Shown here piece after piece: positions 9,066 to 21,000 of a DNA stretch of 64,000 bases. Source of the stretch: Lentisphaeria bacterium (GTDB lineage Bacteria; Verrucomicrobiota; Lentisphaeria; Victivallales; Victivallaceae); assembly GCA_022009855.1 (NCBI GenBank), contig CP091727.1:4898001-4962000 (forward strand), given 5' to 3'. The notes under the pieces are model-generated. The model had not been told where the DNA came from, ran no database searches, and saw only the letters and a list, made by a program, of their open reading frames with translations. The stretch's first letter is position 1; each line of letters begins with the position of its first letter. The translations under genes and the position numbers were made by a program.

Positions 9066-10634
9066 ATGACCGTCAGCTATTACATCGCCGCTGCCGCCGC
9101 CGTCGCGGCGGCGGTTCCGTTCGCCGCCGCCGGATATGCGGTCCGCAGACCGCTCCCGGAACGGGCGGCTCGCGCCGTCGTCTTCGGCACCGCTGCGCTG
9201 TTCGCCCTCGTCTACTGGGCGCTCGGAATGCTCAAATACCGCGCCGATCTCTTCGGGCTGTGGGACTTCGGCATCTACGACTCCATGCTCCATATCGCCG
9301 CGCAGGGCGGCGGGCTGCTGCGGGATTTCCGCGGCGGCGCCTTCGACCACTTCTCCCCGGCGGCGCTGCTGCTCCTCCCCGGCTATCTGCTGTGGGATTC
9401 TCCGCACTGGCTGATCGCCTTCCAGCCGTTCGCGATGGCCGCCGCCGCGATTCCGCTCTATTTCGCCGGACTCCGGCTGCTCCGCAATCCGGCGTATGCC
9501 GCGCTCCCGCCGCTGCTCTACCTCTTCAACCCCTACTTCGCCCGGCTGGCACTCTTCGATTTCCACATCGAATGCCTCTTCCCGCTCTGGTTCGCGCTCG
9601 GGTTCCTCGCCTGGACCAGACATCGGATGCGGTGGTTTCTCTTCTGGATGCTGACCCCTGCCGCTGCTCAAGGAGGATTTCGTCATTCCGCTCGGCGCCG
9701 CCGGGCTGTGGATGCTTTCGCTGCACGGAAAACGCCGGGCAGGCGTGCTCTGCCTCGCCGGAGCGCTCTTCTGGACCTTCTTCATCCTGAAAATCCACTT
9801 TCCGCTGCTGGTCAGGGCGGACTACTGGCACTACGGAAGATACGAGCTCTTCGCTCCGACCCTCTCCGGCACGCTCGCCAACTTCGGCACCATGCTTGCC
9901 CGATTGGTTCAGCCGCACGTTCCGGCGGTGTTGCTGAGCGTGCTGCTCCCCTTCGCCTTCCTCCCCCTCCTCTCCTGGCGGGGAATGATTCTGCTGGTGT
10001 TGCCGACGCTCGGAATTCAGCTGGTCAGCGCTTTCGACCAGCAGCAGCTTCTCTTCAGCCACTACGCCTCGGCGCTGGTCGGCGTCCTGCCCGCGGCGAC
10101 CATCCTCGGCTCCGACAGCTCCGCATTCTCTTGCGGAAGAAAAAGCTCACCCGGTACACCGGCGCCGCAGCCGGGGCCGCGCTCGGCATCATGCTGGCCG
10201 CCCACATTCTCTTCGCCGACCTGCCGCAGAACCGCTACTACATCCATCTGGCCGGATACGACACCGCCCGGGGCGGCTCGCTGCTCTCCATTCCGTTCTC
10301 GGCGGAGCGGCGGACTGAGCTGAAAGGGAAACTGCGGAACGCCGCAGAACTGAAGAGAGTCACCGACCGGATTCCCGACAATGCGACTGTGGTGGCACAG
10401 AACGAAACCGGCCTGAAACTGCTCCGACGCTGCCGTGTCTTCAACGTTCCCGGTCCGGAAAAGGCCGATTTCTACCTCTTTGACCGGGAAAATTTCCACC
10501 GCTACGAATCGCCGGAAGAGCTTAACGCTCTCTTGATGCGGCTGCTCCGTGATCCATCCTACCGGTTCGAACGGTATGGGAAAGGCATTCTGCTCTTCCG
10601 AAAAATCTCCGCTCCGGTCAGAATGAAACGCTGA
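9066..10634 (+). CDS. DUF2079-type polytopic membrane protein (two compensating frame breaks)
   Basis: About 522 residues with many hydrophobic helices. LWDFGIYDSM near residue 65 and FDHFSPAALLLLPGYLLW are typical of the DUF2079 family, which is related to membrane glycosyltransferases of the GT-C fold. The frame changes at a C4 run at 9655-9658 and returns near 10115; the middle part (LLKEDFVIPLGAAGLWML...) is read in another frame. No clear Shine-Dalgarno is visible. It converges with the D123-like gene and their 3' ends overlap by 17 bp. Sugar transfer to a lipid carrier or wall polymer is possible but unproven. Confidence 0.78.
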   Translation: MTVSYYIAAAAAVAAAVPFAAAGYAVRRPLPERAARAVVFGTAALFALVYWALGMLKYRADLFGLWDFGIYDSMLHIAAQGGGLLRDFRGGAFDHFSPAALLLLPGYLLWDSPHWLIAFQPFAMAAAAIPLYFAGLRLLRNPAYAALPPLLYLFNPYFARLALFDFHIECLFPLWFALGFLAWTRHRMRWFLFWMLTPAAAQGGFRHSARRRRAVDAFAARKTPGRRALPRRSALLDLLHPENPLSAAGQGGLLALRKIRALRSDPLRHARQLRHHACPIGSAARSGGVAERAAPLRLPPPPLLAGNDSAGVADARNSAGQRFRPAAASLQPLRLGAGRRPARGDHPRLRQLRILLRKKKLTRYTGAAAGAALGIMLAAHILFADLPQNRYYIHLAGYDTARGGSLLSIPFSAERRTELKGKLRNAAELKRVTDRIPDNATVVAQNETGLKLLRRCRVFNVPGPEKADFYLFDRENFHRYESPEELNALLMRLLRDPSYRFERYGKGILLFRKISAPVRMKR

Positions 10635-11360
10635 CGTCGCCGGAGATCTTCGTCGGCGGATCCATCAGCACGATTCCGGCCGGGCAGCTCCAGTTGCGTT
10701 CCCAGGTGCGGAGCAGCAGCGGATCGGTCGGCTCCCCCACGGATTGAGATCGATGATGAGAATGTCTCCGGAAGCGGTAAAATAGATATCCATCACCAGC
10801 GTCTTGACCGGCAGCAGCCAGGAGATGCCGCGCACGAAATCCTCGGCCTTCTCCCAGAGCTTTTCCCGGATTCCCTCAAGCCGCCGGAAGTGGCGGTCCA
10901 GATTGTACTGGCTCATCGCCACCAGCCGCCCCTCCCAGAGAAAGAGCCGGAACTCCCGGGTCCGGTTCATCCGGCGGAAGGGACGCAGACAGATGTACTC
11001 CACCTCGCCCCGCCGGGCGGATTCCCGCACCTTCTCGCTGCGGACAAGGTACTTCCACGCACTTTCCGGCGAAAAAACTGCGCCGCGCTTTCCGGCAAAA
11101 CGCTCGGTATCGGTCGGGGCACAGCGGTCCACCGAGACGAAACAGTTGCCGGGAATCGCCGCCATCGGCTGACGCAAATCCTCAATCACCCGCTTCACCG
11201 CCGGATTGCGCCCCTCCTCCTCCCGATCGAAATCTCCGCCGGCAATCAGAATGTTCAGCGCATCCTTGCGCAGCTTGACAAAGGTGGTCAGAAAGGTGTG
11301 CCCCGCCAGGACAGGATACCAGACCGGAGTACGAAGAAAATCAAGTTCGGCATCTTTCAT
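10618..11360 (-). CDS. D123 (cell division cycle 123)-like ATP-grasp protein (one frame break)
   Basis: About 247 residues. NRTREFRLFLWEGRLVAMSQY, VMDIYFTASGDILIIDLNPW and the restored TDPLLLRTWE match the core of the D123 family (eukaryotic Cdc123, an ATP-grasp chaperone of eIF2). The C5 run at 10734-10738 breaks the frame right after NPWG; one extra base gives EPTDPLLL and a natural stop at 10618. The ATG overlaps the stop of the upstream membrane protein (ATGA), so it is translationally coupled with the def operon. The bacterial function is unknown. Confidence 0.8.
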
Positions 11361-12335
11361 CGGGAATTCTCCTCGTTAAAATCGGAACCGCTGCGTTCCA
11401 GCCGGGTCGCGGCAATCATCCAGTAGATCACCAGCCCGATCATGAACACGGTGCTGTAACTGAAAAAGGGCAGATCCAACGCGGGGAAACAACCAGCAAC
11501 CAGCATCACCGGGAATCCGGCGTAGACACCCACCTTCCAGAACTGTGCAAAATTCAATACCGTTTTACGGTTCCCCAGCGAAAGCCGCGATACCCCCCGC
11601 GAAGATCAGCGTGTAAAACAACGCCAGCAGAAGAACGCCGGCGAACCGGCCGAGACTGAGCAGAAGCGCCACCGAAACGGATACCGCATCGAACAGGCTC
11701 GATACCGGCAGTTCCGGCGGTTCCTGCCGGGGCCACGAAGCGGATACCGTCACTCCGCCGGCGAGGAAATCGCACAGTTCCTTCGTAGTAAAATTCCGGA
11801 AAGTCAGCCCGATTCTCCGAAAAAGAGGCTCCGTTCCAGCAGCGGGGACTGCACTCTCTTCCTCCGGCACCGGACTCTCCTGTCCGAACTGCCAGTTCCC
11901 CGGCTCCGTCTGCCAGGCACAGCCGAGAAAACGGGGCGACCAGATCACCAGAAAATCCAGCAGCGCAATCGAATCCGGCTCCAGCCGCATTCCTTTCAAG
12001 CTCCGGCACATAACAGAGCCGCCCGTTGCCCGGTAAATCGATCGAACGCGCTTCCTCCGGGCGGAGCAGAGGCACCAGCGCCTCCGGCGTCATGCGGATC
12101 TCGGAACCGAACTCCGCCACCACCAGCCGCTCCGTTTCGTCAACCACCTTTCCCAGACGGCGCCCCTCCCCCCAGACGATGCCGGCCGTAACCAGTATGG
12201 TCATCAGAACCAGATGCCAGAGCGTGCGCCACGCAGAATTGTACCGCACCCGGAAAAGATATCCGTTCCGCAGCAGGTTCCGCGGAGCGCACTCCAGAAG
12301 CCCACCGGCTCCGGCCTTTTTACTTCCTGTTCCAT
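11357..12335 (-). CDS. DUF1189-like membrane protein (three frame breaks)
   Basis: About 326 residues once frames are joined. A short cytoplasmic N-terminus (MEQEVKRPEPVGFWSALR) precedes a first helix (WHLVLMTILVTAGIVWG). An outside domain of about 150 residues follows, then three C-terminal helices ending FSYSTVFMIGLVIYWMI. The layout matches DUF1189. The breaks are near 12270, 12000 and 11578; removing one G at the last joins FAGNRKTVLNFAQFW. The ATG at 12335 overlaps the def stop (TAATG) and the stop overlaps the D123-like start (ATGA), a strongly coupled operon. Confidence 0.65.
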
Positions 12336-12927
12336 TATTTTACTTTCACCCGGTGAAAATGGTGGCGTTCGCCGTAACGAATGAGCTGTTTGAGCTCCCG
12401 TTCAACCGTCCGGGCGGCTTCCGGCGTCAGCCGGTCGACGAAAAGCGTCCCTCCAGATGGTCAAGTTCATGCTGGATACACCGCCCGAGCAGACCGCCGC
12501 ATTCGCACTCGATCCACTCACCATCGAGCGTCTGCGCCCGAAACACCACCGAAGTCGGACGAACCACCGGCGCAAAAAGATCCGGCAGCGAAAGGCATCC
12601 CTCGTCCCGCGATGCAAGCGTTTCCGAAGAAGCGACAATTTCCGGATTGACGACCGCAAGCGGCATCTTCGGCAGCAGCAGCCGTTCTCCCGTCGACGGA
12701 GTGTCCCCCATCGACTCCAGCGGCACATCGAAGACGACCAGCCGCAGCGACTCCCCCGCCTGCGGCGCGGCGAGCCCGATCCCCTCAAACGCCTGCATCG
12801 ACTCGATCATCGACGCGGCCAGCTGCCGGATTTCCGGTGTTACCACGGGAACCGGCTTCGCCTTTTCGCGCAGAACCGGATCCCCGACAGTATGGACCAC
12901 ATAACGTTTCTTATTCTTGAAAAACAT
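12335..12927 (-). CDS. def: Peptide deformylase (one frame break)
   Basis: About 197 residues. It removes the formyl group from the N-terminal methionine of new proteins. All three metal-site motifs are present: GIGLAAPQ (residues about 55), EGCLS (about 115) and HELDHLEG (about 155). The start MFFKNKKRY is preferred, with GGAG 10 bp upstream. The frame breaks at CCC 12449-12451, just after the last motif; one more base gives GTLFVDRLTPEAARTVERE and a stop that overlaps the next gene (TAATG). First gene of a def-DUF1189-D123 operon. Confidence 0.92.
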
Positions 12928-13006
12928 AGATTTTCCACTCCATGCAACACTGTGAATTAATGTACATCCCGGCGGAAACTCTGTCAACCGACGCACGGAG
13001 GAAAAA

Positions 13007-13033
13007 GTGAAAAACCCGGTCAGGACCGGGTCT
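13007..13033 (-). terminator. Terminator of the gltB-...-activator operon
   Basis: On the minus strand ACCCGGTC pairs with GACCGGGT and is followed by TTTTTC. It begins inside the last codons of the sigma-54 activator gene. Confidence 0.7.
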
Positions 13034-14576
13034 CGGAAGCATCGCTCACATACCACTCCGGCGTAATGCCGAGGCGACCGATCTTGTAGTGGATCACCCG
13101 CGGAGAGAGCCCCAGATCGCGCGCCGCCGCCGACATGTTGCCGTTGTTGCGCTTGAGAGCTTCAACGATCAGTTCGCGTTCATAGGAGTTGACCAGCGTG
13201 TTGAACGAAGCGTTTCCTTCCGGAAGAAGCTCCGAACCGGACTCCTTGCCGGTCTGGAAGCGACGGCGGCAGATTGTAGCCGTGAATGCAGTCGTCGGTG
13301 GCGGTGAGCACCGCGCGCTCGATGCAGTTCTCCAGCTCGCGGACGTTGCCGGGCCAGTGATAGCTCATGAGCATGTTGATCGCCGGAGTCGACAGCCGCT
13401 TGACCTTCTTGCCGTAACGCAGATTGTGCTTCTCAATGAAGTGTTCGGCAAGCAGAATGATGTCACCACGCCGTTTGCACAGATCCGGCATCATGATCGG
13501 AAAGATGTTCAGCCGGTAGTAGAGGTCCTCGCGAAACTTTTTCTGCTGCATGAGCTCCTCCAGATTGCGGCTGGTCGCGGCCAGAAAACGCACGTTCGAC
13601 TTCAGCTCGACATTGCTGCCCACCCGGGAAAAGGTGCGCTCCTGAATGAAACGCAGGAGCTTCACCTGGGTGGTAAGCGAGAGGTCGCCGATTTCGTCGA
13701 GAAACAGCGTCCCGCCGTCGGCGGCCTCGGCACGCCCGATCCGCCGGCTGGTGGCGCCGGTGAACGCCCCTTCTCGTGGCCGAAGAGTTCGCTCTCCACC
13801 AGATTCTCCGGCAATGCGGCGCAGTTGAGCGTCACGAAAGGCTTGTCTTTGCGGCTGGAAAGTTCCACGATCGCGCGGGCGACCAGCTCCTTGCCAGTGC
13901 CGGAGCTGCCGCGGATCAGCACCGTCGCGTCGCTCGGCGCCACCTGCCGGATCAGTTCGTAGATATTCTGCATGCAGCGGCAGTTGCCGACCAGTTTGCC
14001 GGGGTTGCCGGTGAGCATGTTGCGCAGTTTGCGGTTCTCTTCGAGCAGATTTTCCCGCTCCTCATGCTCTTTGAGGCAGACGGCAACGGCATCGGCGACG
14101 ATATTGCCGATGATTTCAAGCAACGCCAGATCCCGCTCGAGATCGGTCCCCTCGACATTTTCGCGGTCGATGCTCAAGGTCCCGATCACCTGCTCCATAT
14201 GGAAAATCGGCACGCAGAGGAAAGCGATCGGGTGATCCGTCTTCCGGCTTCCGGTCCGGTTCAGAAACCGGGGATCCCGCGAGATGTCAGGCACCAGATG
14301 GGGGCGGCCGGTTTCCGCTACGTGACCGGTGATTCCCTCGCCGAGATGGTAACGCCCCAGCTGCTTTTCCTCATCATCCAGCCCGTGGGACGCCTCGATG
14401 GCAAGCGTGTCACCGTGAAGCAGCGTAATCGTGCCGCGAAGCATTCCCATTCGGCGATGAAGCACCGCCAGAATCTCATTGAGCAGCGCATCCACGTTTC
14501 TCTTATGGACGACTGCGGAACTGATCTCCTGGAGTACGAGAATCTCCTGCCCGAGAGTGCCGGCCTTTGGTTTCAT
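13020..14576 (-). CDS. Sigma-54-dependent activator, NifA-like (GAF, AAA+, Fis-type HTH; two frame breaks)
   Basis: About 518 residues. A GAF domain (residues about 15-165) is followed by the AAA+ domain: Walker A GSSGTGKE, the GAFTGA loop that contacts sigma-54 (restored across a C4 run at 13767-13770), GTLFLDEIGDL and YHWPGNVRELENCIER. A second break near 13252 separates the Fis-like DNA-binding end (NGNMSAAARDLGLSPRVIHY). The domain order is that of NifA. GAGGAA lies 8 bp before the ATG. It begins 30 bp after dapL and is the last gene before the terminator. With sigma-54 promoters in front of both gltB and glnA it is the obvious candidate to switch them (inference). No nitrogenase genes are in the window. 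Confidence 0.88.
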
Positions 14577-14606
14577 CTGGTATTCCTCATATTGACAGCA
14601 AACAAT

Positions 14607-15843
14607 TCAGATCAGGCTGGCGTTGCGGATGCGGTCCACCGCCTCCGCCGTTTCCGCCCGGTCGCCGAACGCCGTCAACCGGAACCACCCTTCACCACAG
14701 GGGCCGAATCCCACTCCGGGAGTGCCGACCACCTGACAGACATTCAATAATTTATCAGCAAATTGTGCAGAATCAAGTACCCCGGGCAATTTCCACCAGA
14801 TATATGGGGCATTTTTTCCTCCGAAAACCTCAAATCCGGCTCCGGTCAGGCCGGAACGGATCAACTCGGCGTTGCCCATATAATAGTCGATCACCTCACG
14901 CGACTGCTTCATTCCGGCCGGAGAGTAGACCGCCTCGGCAGCCCGCTGTACAATGTAGCAGACGCCGTTGAACTTTGGTGCATTGACGGCGGAGCCAGAG
15001 CGCATTGAGACTCTGCAGCTTTCCGGAGCGGTCCCGCCGCCGGAGCTCCTTCGGCACCACGGTGAAACCGCAGCGGACCCCGGTGAATCCCGCGCTCTTC
15101 GAGAAGGATTTGAATTCGATCGCCACCTCCTTCGCACCCGGAATCTCGTAGATGCTGCCGGGAAGCCCCGGTTCGCGGATGTAGGCGCTGTAGGCGCTGT
15201 CGAAAAGGATCACCGCCTCGTTTTCGCGGGCATACTCCACCCAGCGGGTGAGCGCGGCCCGGTCGAGCACGGTACCGGTCGGATTGTTGGGAGAACAGAG
15301 ATAGACGAGATCCACCCGCTCCTTCGGCGGTTCGGGAGAAAAGCCGTTGGCCTCTGTTCCGGCGAGGTAGGTGATTCCGGCAAATCGTCCGTCGGAGCCC
15401 AGTTCTCCGGTACGTCCGGCCATCACGTTGCTGTCGAGGTAGACCGGATAGACCGGGTCGCCGATCGCCACCCGGGCATCGGCGCTGAAAATCTCCTGAA
15501 TGTTGCCGACGTCACATTTGGAGCCGTCGCTTACGAACACCTCGTCACGGTCGATCCCGATACCGCGCGCGGTGTATTCGCCGCGGATGATCGCATCAAT
15601 CAGAAAATCGTACCCCTGTTCCGGACCATAGCCGCGGAAGGTCGCGGCGTCGGCCATTTCATCGACGGCGGCATGCATCGCCTCGATCACCGCCGGAACC
15701 AGCGGCCGGGTGACGTCGCCGATTCCGAGACTGATGATCTTCGCGTCAGGATGGGCCTCCCGATAGGCGTCGACCCGGCGCTTGATTCCGGCGAACAGGT
15801 AGCTGCCGGGCAGTTTCAGGTAATTGGAGTTGATTTCGCACAT
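14607..15843 (-). CDS. dapL: LL-diaminopimelate aminotransferase (one frame break)
   Basis: About 411 residues, the usual DapL length. It converts tetrahydrodipicolinate plus glutamate directly to LL-diaminopimelate, bypassing the succinylase or acetylase routes. Diagnostic stretches are ISLGIGDVTRPL, YGPEQGYDFLIDAI, SDGSKCDVGNIQEIF, YLCSPNNPTG and the PLP-lysine region SFSKSAGFTG. The frame breaks near 14977 (AAA on the coding strand; dropping one A gives CTKFNGVCYIVQRAAE). It starts 3 bp after dapF, the next enzyme in the pathway. It uses glutamate from the GOGAT encoded upstream. Confidence 0.93.
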
Positions 15844-15846
15844 CGC

Positions 15847-16677
15847 TCAGAACCTTTCCGTCCAGGCGCCCTGGAACACTTCGCAGGCGGGCCCGGTCAT
15901 ATAAACGTGATTGTCTGCCTCGGAATATTCGATCTGAAGTTCCCCTCCGTCGAGCAGCACGGTGATACAGCGCCCGGTCCGGCCGATGACGGCGCCGGCA
16001 ACCGTGGTGGCGCAGCTGCCGGTACCGCAGGCCAGCGTCACTCCACAGCCGCGCTCCCACACCCGCATCCGAACCATCTGCGGACTGATCACTTCGACGA
16101 ACTCCACATTGGTTTTATTGGGGAAGAGCGGGTCGCATTCGATGCGCGGCCCCCACTCTTCAAGTCTGATGGCATTGATGTCCGGCACGAAGATGACCGC
16201 GTGCGGATTGCCCATCGAAACGCCGACCGCCTCCAGCCGGACACCGGGCAGTTCGAGCGAGAGGCTCCGGGCATCGGCCTCCGGATCACCCGCGACCGGA
16301 ATCTCTCCACGCAGCAGACAGGGGTTCCCCATATCGACCCGGACGGTTCCGTTGTCGAGCACCTTCGGGCGGACGATGCCGCCGCGGGTATGAAGTTCGA
16401 ACTCACCGCCCTTTGCGAGCTTGTTCCGCCGGATGTAAAGTCCGACGCAGCGGGTGGCGTTGCCGCACATCTCCGTTTCGGAGCCGTCGGAGTTGTAGAT
16501 GCGCATTTCAAAGGCTTCGCCTCCGAGCGGGCGGATCGTCACCACGCCGTCGGCGCCGATGCCGAAGTGGCGGTCGCAGAGATGCTCCGCCGCGGCCCGG
16601 AAATCGAATCCTGGATTCTTGTCCGGCTCGGCGATGATGAAGTCATTGCCGAGCCCGTGCCATTTGGAAAAGATCAT
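15847..16677 (-). CDS. dapF: Diaminopimelate epimerase
   Basis: 276 residues and intact. It converts LL- to meso-diaminopimelate for lysine and peptidoglycan. Both active-site cysteines are seen, in SETEMCGNATRC (about residue 75) and in GVTLACGTGSCA (about residue 220), along with KWHGLGNDFI at the N-terminus. Its ATG overlaps the gltD stop (ATGA), tying lysine synthesis to glutamate synthesis in one operon. Confidence 0.97.
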   Translation of the reverse strand: MIFSKWHGLGNDFIIAEPDKNPGFDFRAAAEHLCDRHFGIGADGVVTIRPLGGEAFEMRIYNSDGSETEMCGNATRCVGLYIRRNKLAKGGEFELHTRGGIVRPKVLDNGTVRVDMGNPCLLRGEIPVAGDPEADARSLSLELPGVRLEAVGVSMGNPHAVIFVPDINAIRLEEWGPRIECDPLFPNKTNVEFVEVISPQMVRMRVWERGCGVTLACGTGSCATTVAGAVIGRTGRCITVLLDGGELQIEYSEADNHVYMTGPACEVFQGAWTERF

Positions 16678-18068
16678 CTTTCCTTCCTCCTCATGCTTTC
16701 ATCCAGAGCGCGGGCGACGCGTCGGCCGTCGGCGATGGCCCGTACCACCAGCGAAGCGCCGTTGGCGGTGTCGCCGCAGCAGAAGATGTGACGTTCCGGG
16801 TCGGAGAGCACCCGGCCGCGCGGATCGACCGCCAGCCCAAGTTCGGCGGCGACACCTTCCGGCGAGACGCCGGTGAACCCCATCGCCAGCAGCACGAGGT
16901 CCGCGTCAATCCGCCGTGCGGAACCGGGAACCTCGGTGAATTTCAGCGGCCGGCCGACCGGTGAGAACTCCCACTTGACCTCCACGACATCCAGCCCGGT
17001 CACCCGGCCGTGTTCGCCGAGAAAAGCGCGGGTCGAAACGTTCCATTCGCGCGAGCCGCCCTCACGGTGGCTCGACGAAGTGCGCAAAAGATAGGGCCAC
17101 TCCGGCCACGGAGTCGAAGGCGAACGCTGCTCCGGCGGCTTCGGCATGATCTCAATCTGGAGCACGCTCGCCGCTCCCCTGCCGGATCGACGTGCCGACG
17201 CAGTCACTGCCGGTATCGCCGCCGCCGATCACCACCACCCGCCGCCCGGTCGCGGAGACCGGCACAACGGCCGCCTCGCCGCCGATCACCCGGTTCTGCC
17301 CCTGCAGAAACTCGAGCGCGAAGTGGATGCCGGCCAGCTCCCGGCCGGGCATCCGCAGATCCCGCGCCTGCGGCGTGCCGATCGCCAGCACGACCGCGTC
17401 GGAACGGCGCGCGAGATAGGCTCCGGAGACGTCACTCCCCGACGCGGGTATTGCAGACGAAGCGGATTCCGGAAGCCTCCATGATCTTGATCCGGCGGTC
17501 GATCACCGCCTTGTCGAGCTTGAAGTCGGGAATACCGTAGCGGAGCAGTCCGCCGGGCGCGGCATTCGCCTCGTAGACGGTGACGGTGTAACCGAGCCGG
17601 TTGAGTTCGTCGGCGGCGGCCAGTCCGGAGGGGCCGGAACCGATGACCGTCACCTGTTTTCCATTGCGATGCTCCGGCACAAACGGCTTTACCCAGCCGT
17701 TCCGGAAGGCGGTTTCGACCGTCACCTTCTCCAGCTGACGGATCATCACCGGCTCGTCATTGATTCCGTCGGTGCACGATCCCTCGCAGAGAGCGGGGCA
17801 GACCCGCGAAGTGAATTCCGGGAAGTTGCTGGTCGTGTTCAGAATCTCCCACGCCCGGCGCATGTCCCCCGCGGCGACCGCGGAGTTGATCTCCGGAATG
17901 ACGTTGCCCAGCGGACAGCCGGTTCCGTGACAGAAAGGGATGCCGCATCCCATGCAGCGTGCCGACTGTTCCGCAATTTCCACACAGGTGAGCGGGCGCT
18001 CCACCTCTTTGAAATCCCGCCGGCGCTGTTCGACCGGGCGGTAGATATCGTGAATTCTGTTGTTCATC
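16674..18068 (-). CDS. gltD: Glutamate synthase small subunit (two frame breaks)
   Basis: About 464 residues. It is the FAD/NAD(P)H subunit feeding electrons to GltB. The N-terminal iron-sulfur cysteines (CMGCGIPFCHGTGCPLGN), a first Rossmann motif VTVIGSGPSGLAAA (FAD) and a second VVVIGGGDTGSDCVG (NAD(P)H) are visible, as is the C-terminal GDTANGASLVVRAIADGR. Breaks lie near 17443 (dropping one G gives TRVGSDVSGAYLA) and near 17165. AAGGAG lies 9 bp before the ATG at 18068. It starts 30 bp after gltB. Confidence 0.93.
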
Positions 18069-18098
18069 GTACAGTTCTCCTTATTCGACATTCCCGGA

Positions 18099-21000
18099 TC
18101 AATTCGATTCCTTGCGGCGGTCAACCGCCTCGGCGTCTTCGCGAGCCATGCGACCGAGCGCCTGCCGGTACTCGACCGGGAACACCTTGACGAAACGGGG
18201 CCGCTCATTTTCCCAGTTGTCGAGAATTGCCGCCGCCCGGGGGCTGCCGGTGCGCTCGAGATGCTCGCGGAGCAATGCGACCAGCTCGGCCTCATCCTCC
18301 GATCCCGGCAGAATGCTCTCCAGGTCGACGGAACCGACGTTGCAGCGAAGATCGAAATCGTTGGTTCCGTCGTAGACGTAGGCGAGGCCGCCGGTCATGC
18401 CCGCCGCAAAATTGACGCCGGTGGGACCGAGCACAACCACCCGGCCGCCGGTCATGTATTCGCAGCCGTGATCGCCGACACCTTCGGCCACCAGCGTGGC
18501 TCCGCTGTTCCGGATGGCGAACCGTTCGCCGACCTGCCCGTTGATGAAGATCTTTCCGGAGGTGCCGCCGTAGCCGATGACGTTGCCGGCGATGACGTTC
18601 TCATGCGCCGCAAACGTCGCGGTCGGTTCAGGACGAATCACGATGCAGCCGCCGGAAATCCCCTTGCCGACGTAATCGTTGGCCTCGCCGGAGAGGACGA
18701 ACTCCAGTCCGGGCGCGAGGAAGGCGCCGAAACTCTGCCCGGCACACCCGGTGAAATCCACCCGGATGGTGTCCGGAGGCAGCCCCTGTGCGCCGCGGCG
18801 CACGACCACCTCTCCGGAAAGTTCCGTTCCGACCGTGCGGTTGACATTCGCAATCCGTCGCGAAAGCGTGACCGGCGTGCCATCATCGACGTGCGGCAGC
18901 AGTTCCGGCAGGAGTTCGCCGCGGTCGAAGTTCACCAGCGCCTCATGCGGCCGGGACGCGTCGAACCGCACCGCGCTCCCCTTCGCCGGCTGGAAAATCC
19001 GGCTGAAATCGAGGTGGCGCGCCTTGTAGAAGTCGATCGCCCGGTTCATGCGCAGAAGATCGGTGCGGCCGACCGCCTCGCTGAGAGAACGCAATCCGAG
19101 TTTCGCCAGGAGTTCCCGCACATCCTCCGCGAGGAAGCGCAGGAAGTTCTCGATATATTCCGGCTTGCCGCAGAAGCGCTTGCGAAGTTCCGGATCCTGC
19201 GTGGCGACCCCGACCGGACAGCTGTTTTCGTGGCATTTGCGCATCATCACGCAGCCGAGGCAGACCAGAATCGTGGTGGCGAATCCGAACTCTTCGGCGC
19301 CGAGCAGAGCGCCGATGACCACGTCGCGGCCGGTCTTGAGCTGACCGTCGACCTGAAGCCGCACCCGCGAACGAAGCTCGTTGAGCACCAGCGTCTGCTG
19401 TGCTTCGGCAAGTCCCAGCTCCCACGGCAGGCCGGCATGCTTGATGCTGGTGAGCGGAGAAGCGCCGGTGCCGCCGTCATGACCACTGACCAGGACCACG
19501 TCGGCGTGCGCCTTGGCGACGCCTGCGGCGACGGTGCCGACCCCGACCTCGGAGACCAGCTTGACCGACACCCGCGCCGCCGGATTGGCGTTGCGCAGAT
19601 CGTAGATGAGCTGTGCGAGGTCTTCGATCGAATAGATGTCGTGATGCGGCGGCGGAGAGATCAGCGTCACATTCGGCATCGAATGGCGGATACGGGCGAC
19701 GAAGTCGTTGACCTTGTGTCCAGGCAACTGACCGCCCTCGCCGGGCTTCGCACCCTGCGCCATCTTGATCTGAAGGTCCTTCGCGTGGCGCAGGTAGTCG
19801 ATGGTCACGCCGAAGCGGCCGCTGGCGATCTGCTTGATTGCACTGGTGCGGTCTTCGCCGTGCGGACCCGGCTGATACCGGTCGGAATCCTCTCCGCCCT
19901 CGCCGCAGTTGCTCATCGCGCCGAGGCGGTTCATCGCAATTGCGATCGCCTCATGCGCCTCCGGACTGAGCGAACCGAGCGACATCGCGCCGGAGACGAA
20001 GTGGTGAATGATCGATTCGACGCTTTCGACCTCCTCGAGCGGCACCGGCTCGGTGGGGGCGAATTCAAACAATCCCCGCAGTGTGCAGAGCCGGGTGGCC
20101 TGCTGGTCGATGAGATTGGAGTAGACTTTGAACTTTTCCCTGTTTCCGGTCTGGACCGCCTGCCGGAAAGCGGCGAGCGATTCCGGAGTCCAGAGGTGAT
20201 TTTCGCCGTCGCGACGGAAGCGGTACTGTCCGCCATCCGGCAGCAGTCCGGCACCGCGTCCGTTGGCGGGAGCGAGCGCCTCCGCGCGCCGCCGGTCCGC
20301 CTCGGCCGCGATCTCCTCCAGTCCGATGCCGCCGATCCGGCTGGCGGTGCCGGGGAAATAGCGATCGATCAGGTCGCTGTTGAGGCCGACCGCTTCGAAC
20401 ACCTGACCGGAACGGTAGCTGCGCAGTGTGGAAATGCCCATCTTGGACATCACTTTGAGCAGCCCCTTGTCAACCGCGTTGATGTAATTCCCCGCCGCAG
20501 TCACCGGGTCGGGAGCAATCGCTCCGGAACGGGCGAGCTGAGTGACCGTCTCCAGTGCGAGATAGGGATTGATCGCCGTCGCACCGAAGCCGAGCAGCAG
20601 CGCGAAATGCATGATCTCGCGCACCTCGCCCGACTGGACGATGATGCCCGCCTCCGGACGGAGTCCGGCCGCCACCAGCGCGCGGTTGACCGCCGCAGTC
20701 GCCAGAAGCGACGGAATCGGCGTGGTATTCTCCGATGGATTGCGGTCGGAGAGAACGAGGATTCGGTGATCGGAACGCACCGCCTCGACCGCGTCGGCAG
20801 CGAGTTTCTCCAGCGCAAGTTCCAGCGCTCCGCCTCCGCCGCCGGCCGGGAACTCCAGCGGCAGCAGTTTGGACTGGAAGTCCTGCTGGCCGACCGCTTC
20901 GAGCCGGGCGAGTTCATCGTCGGTGATGACCGGACGCGGCAGTTTGATCAGCCGGGCGTTGAGCGGCGTATCGACCAGAATGTTGCCCCGGTTGCCGATG

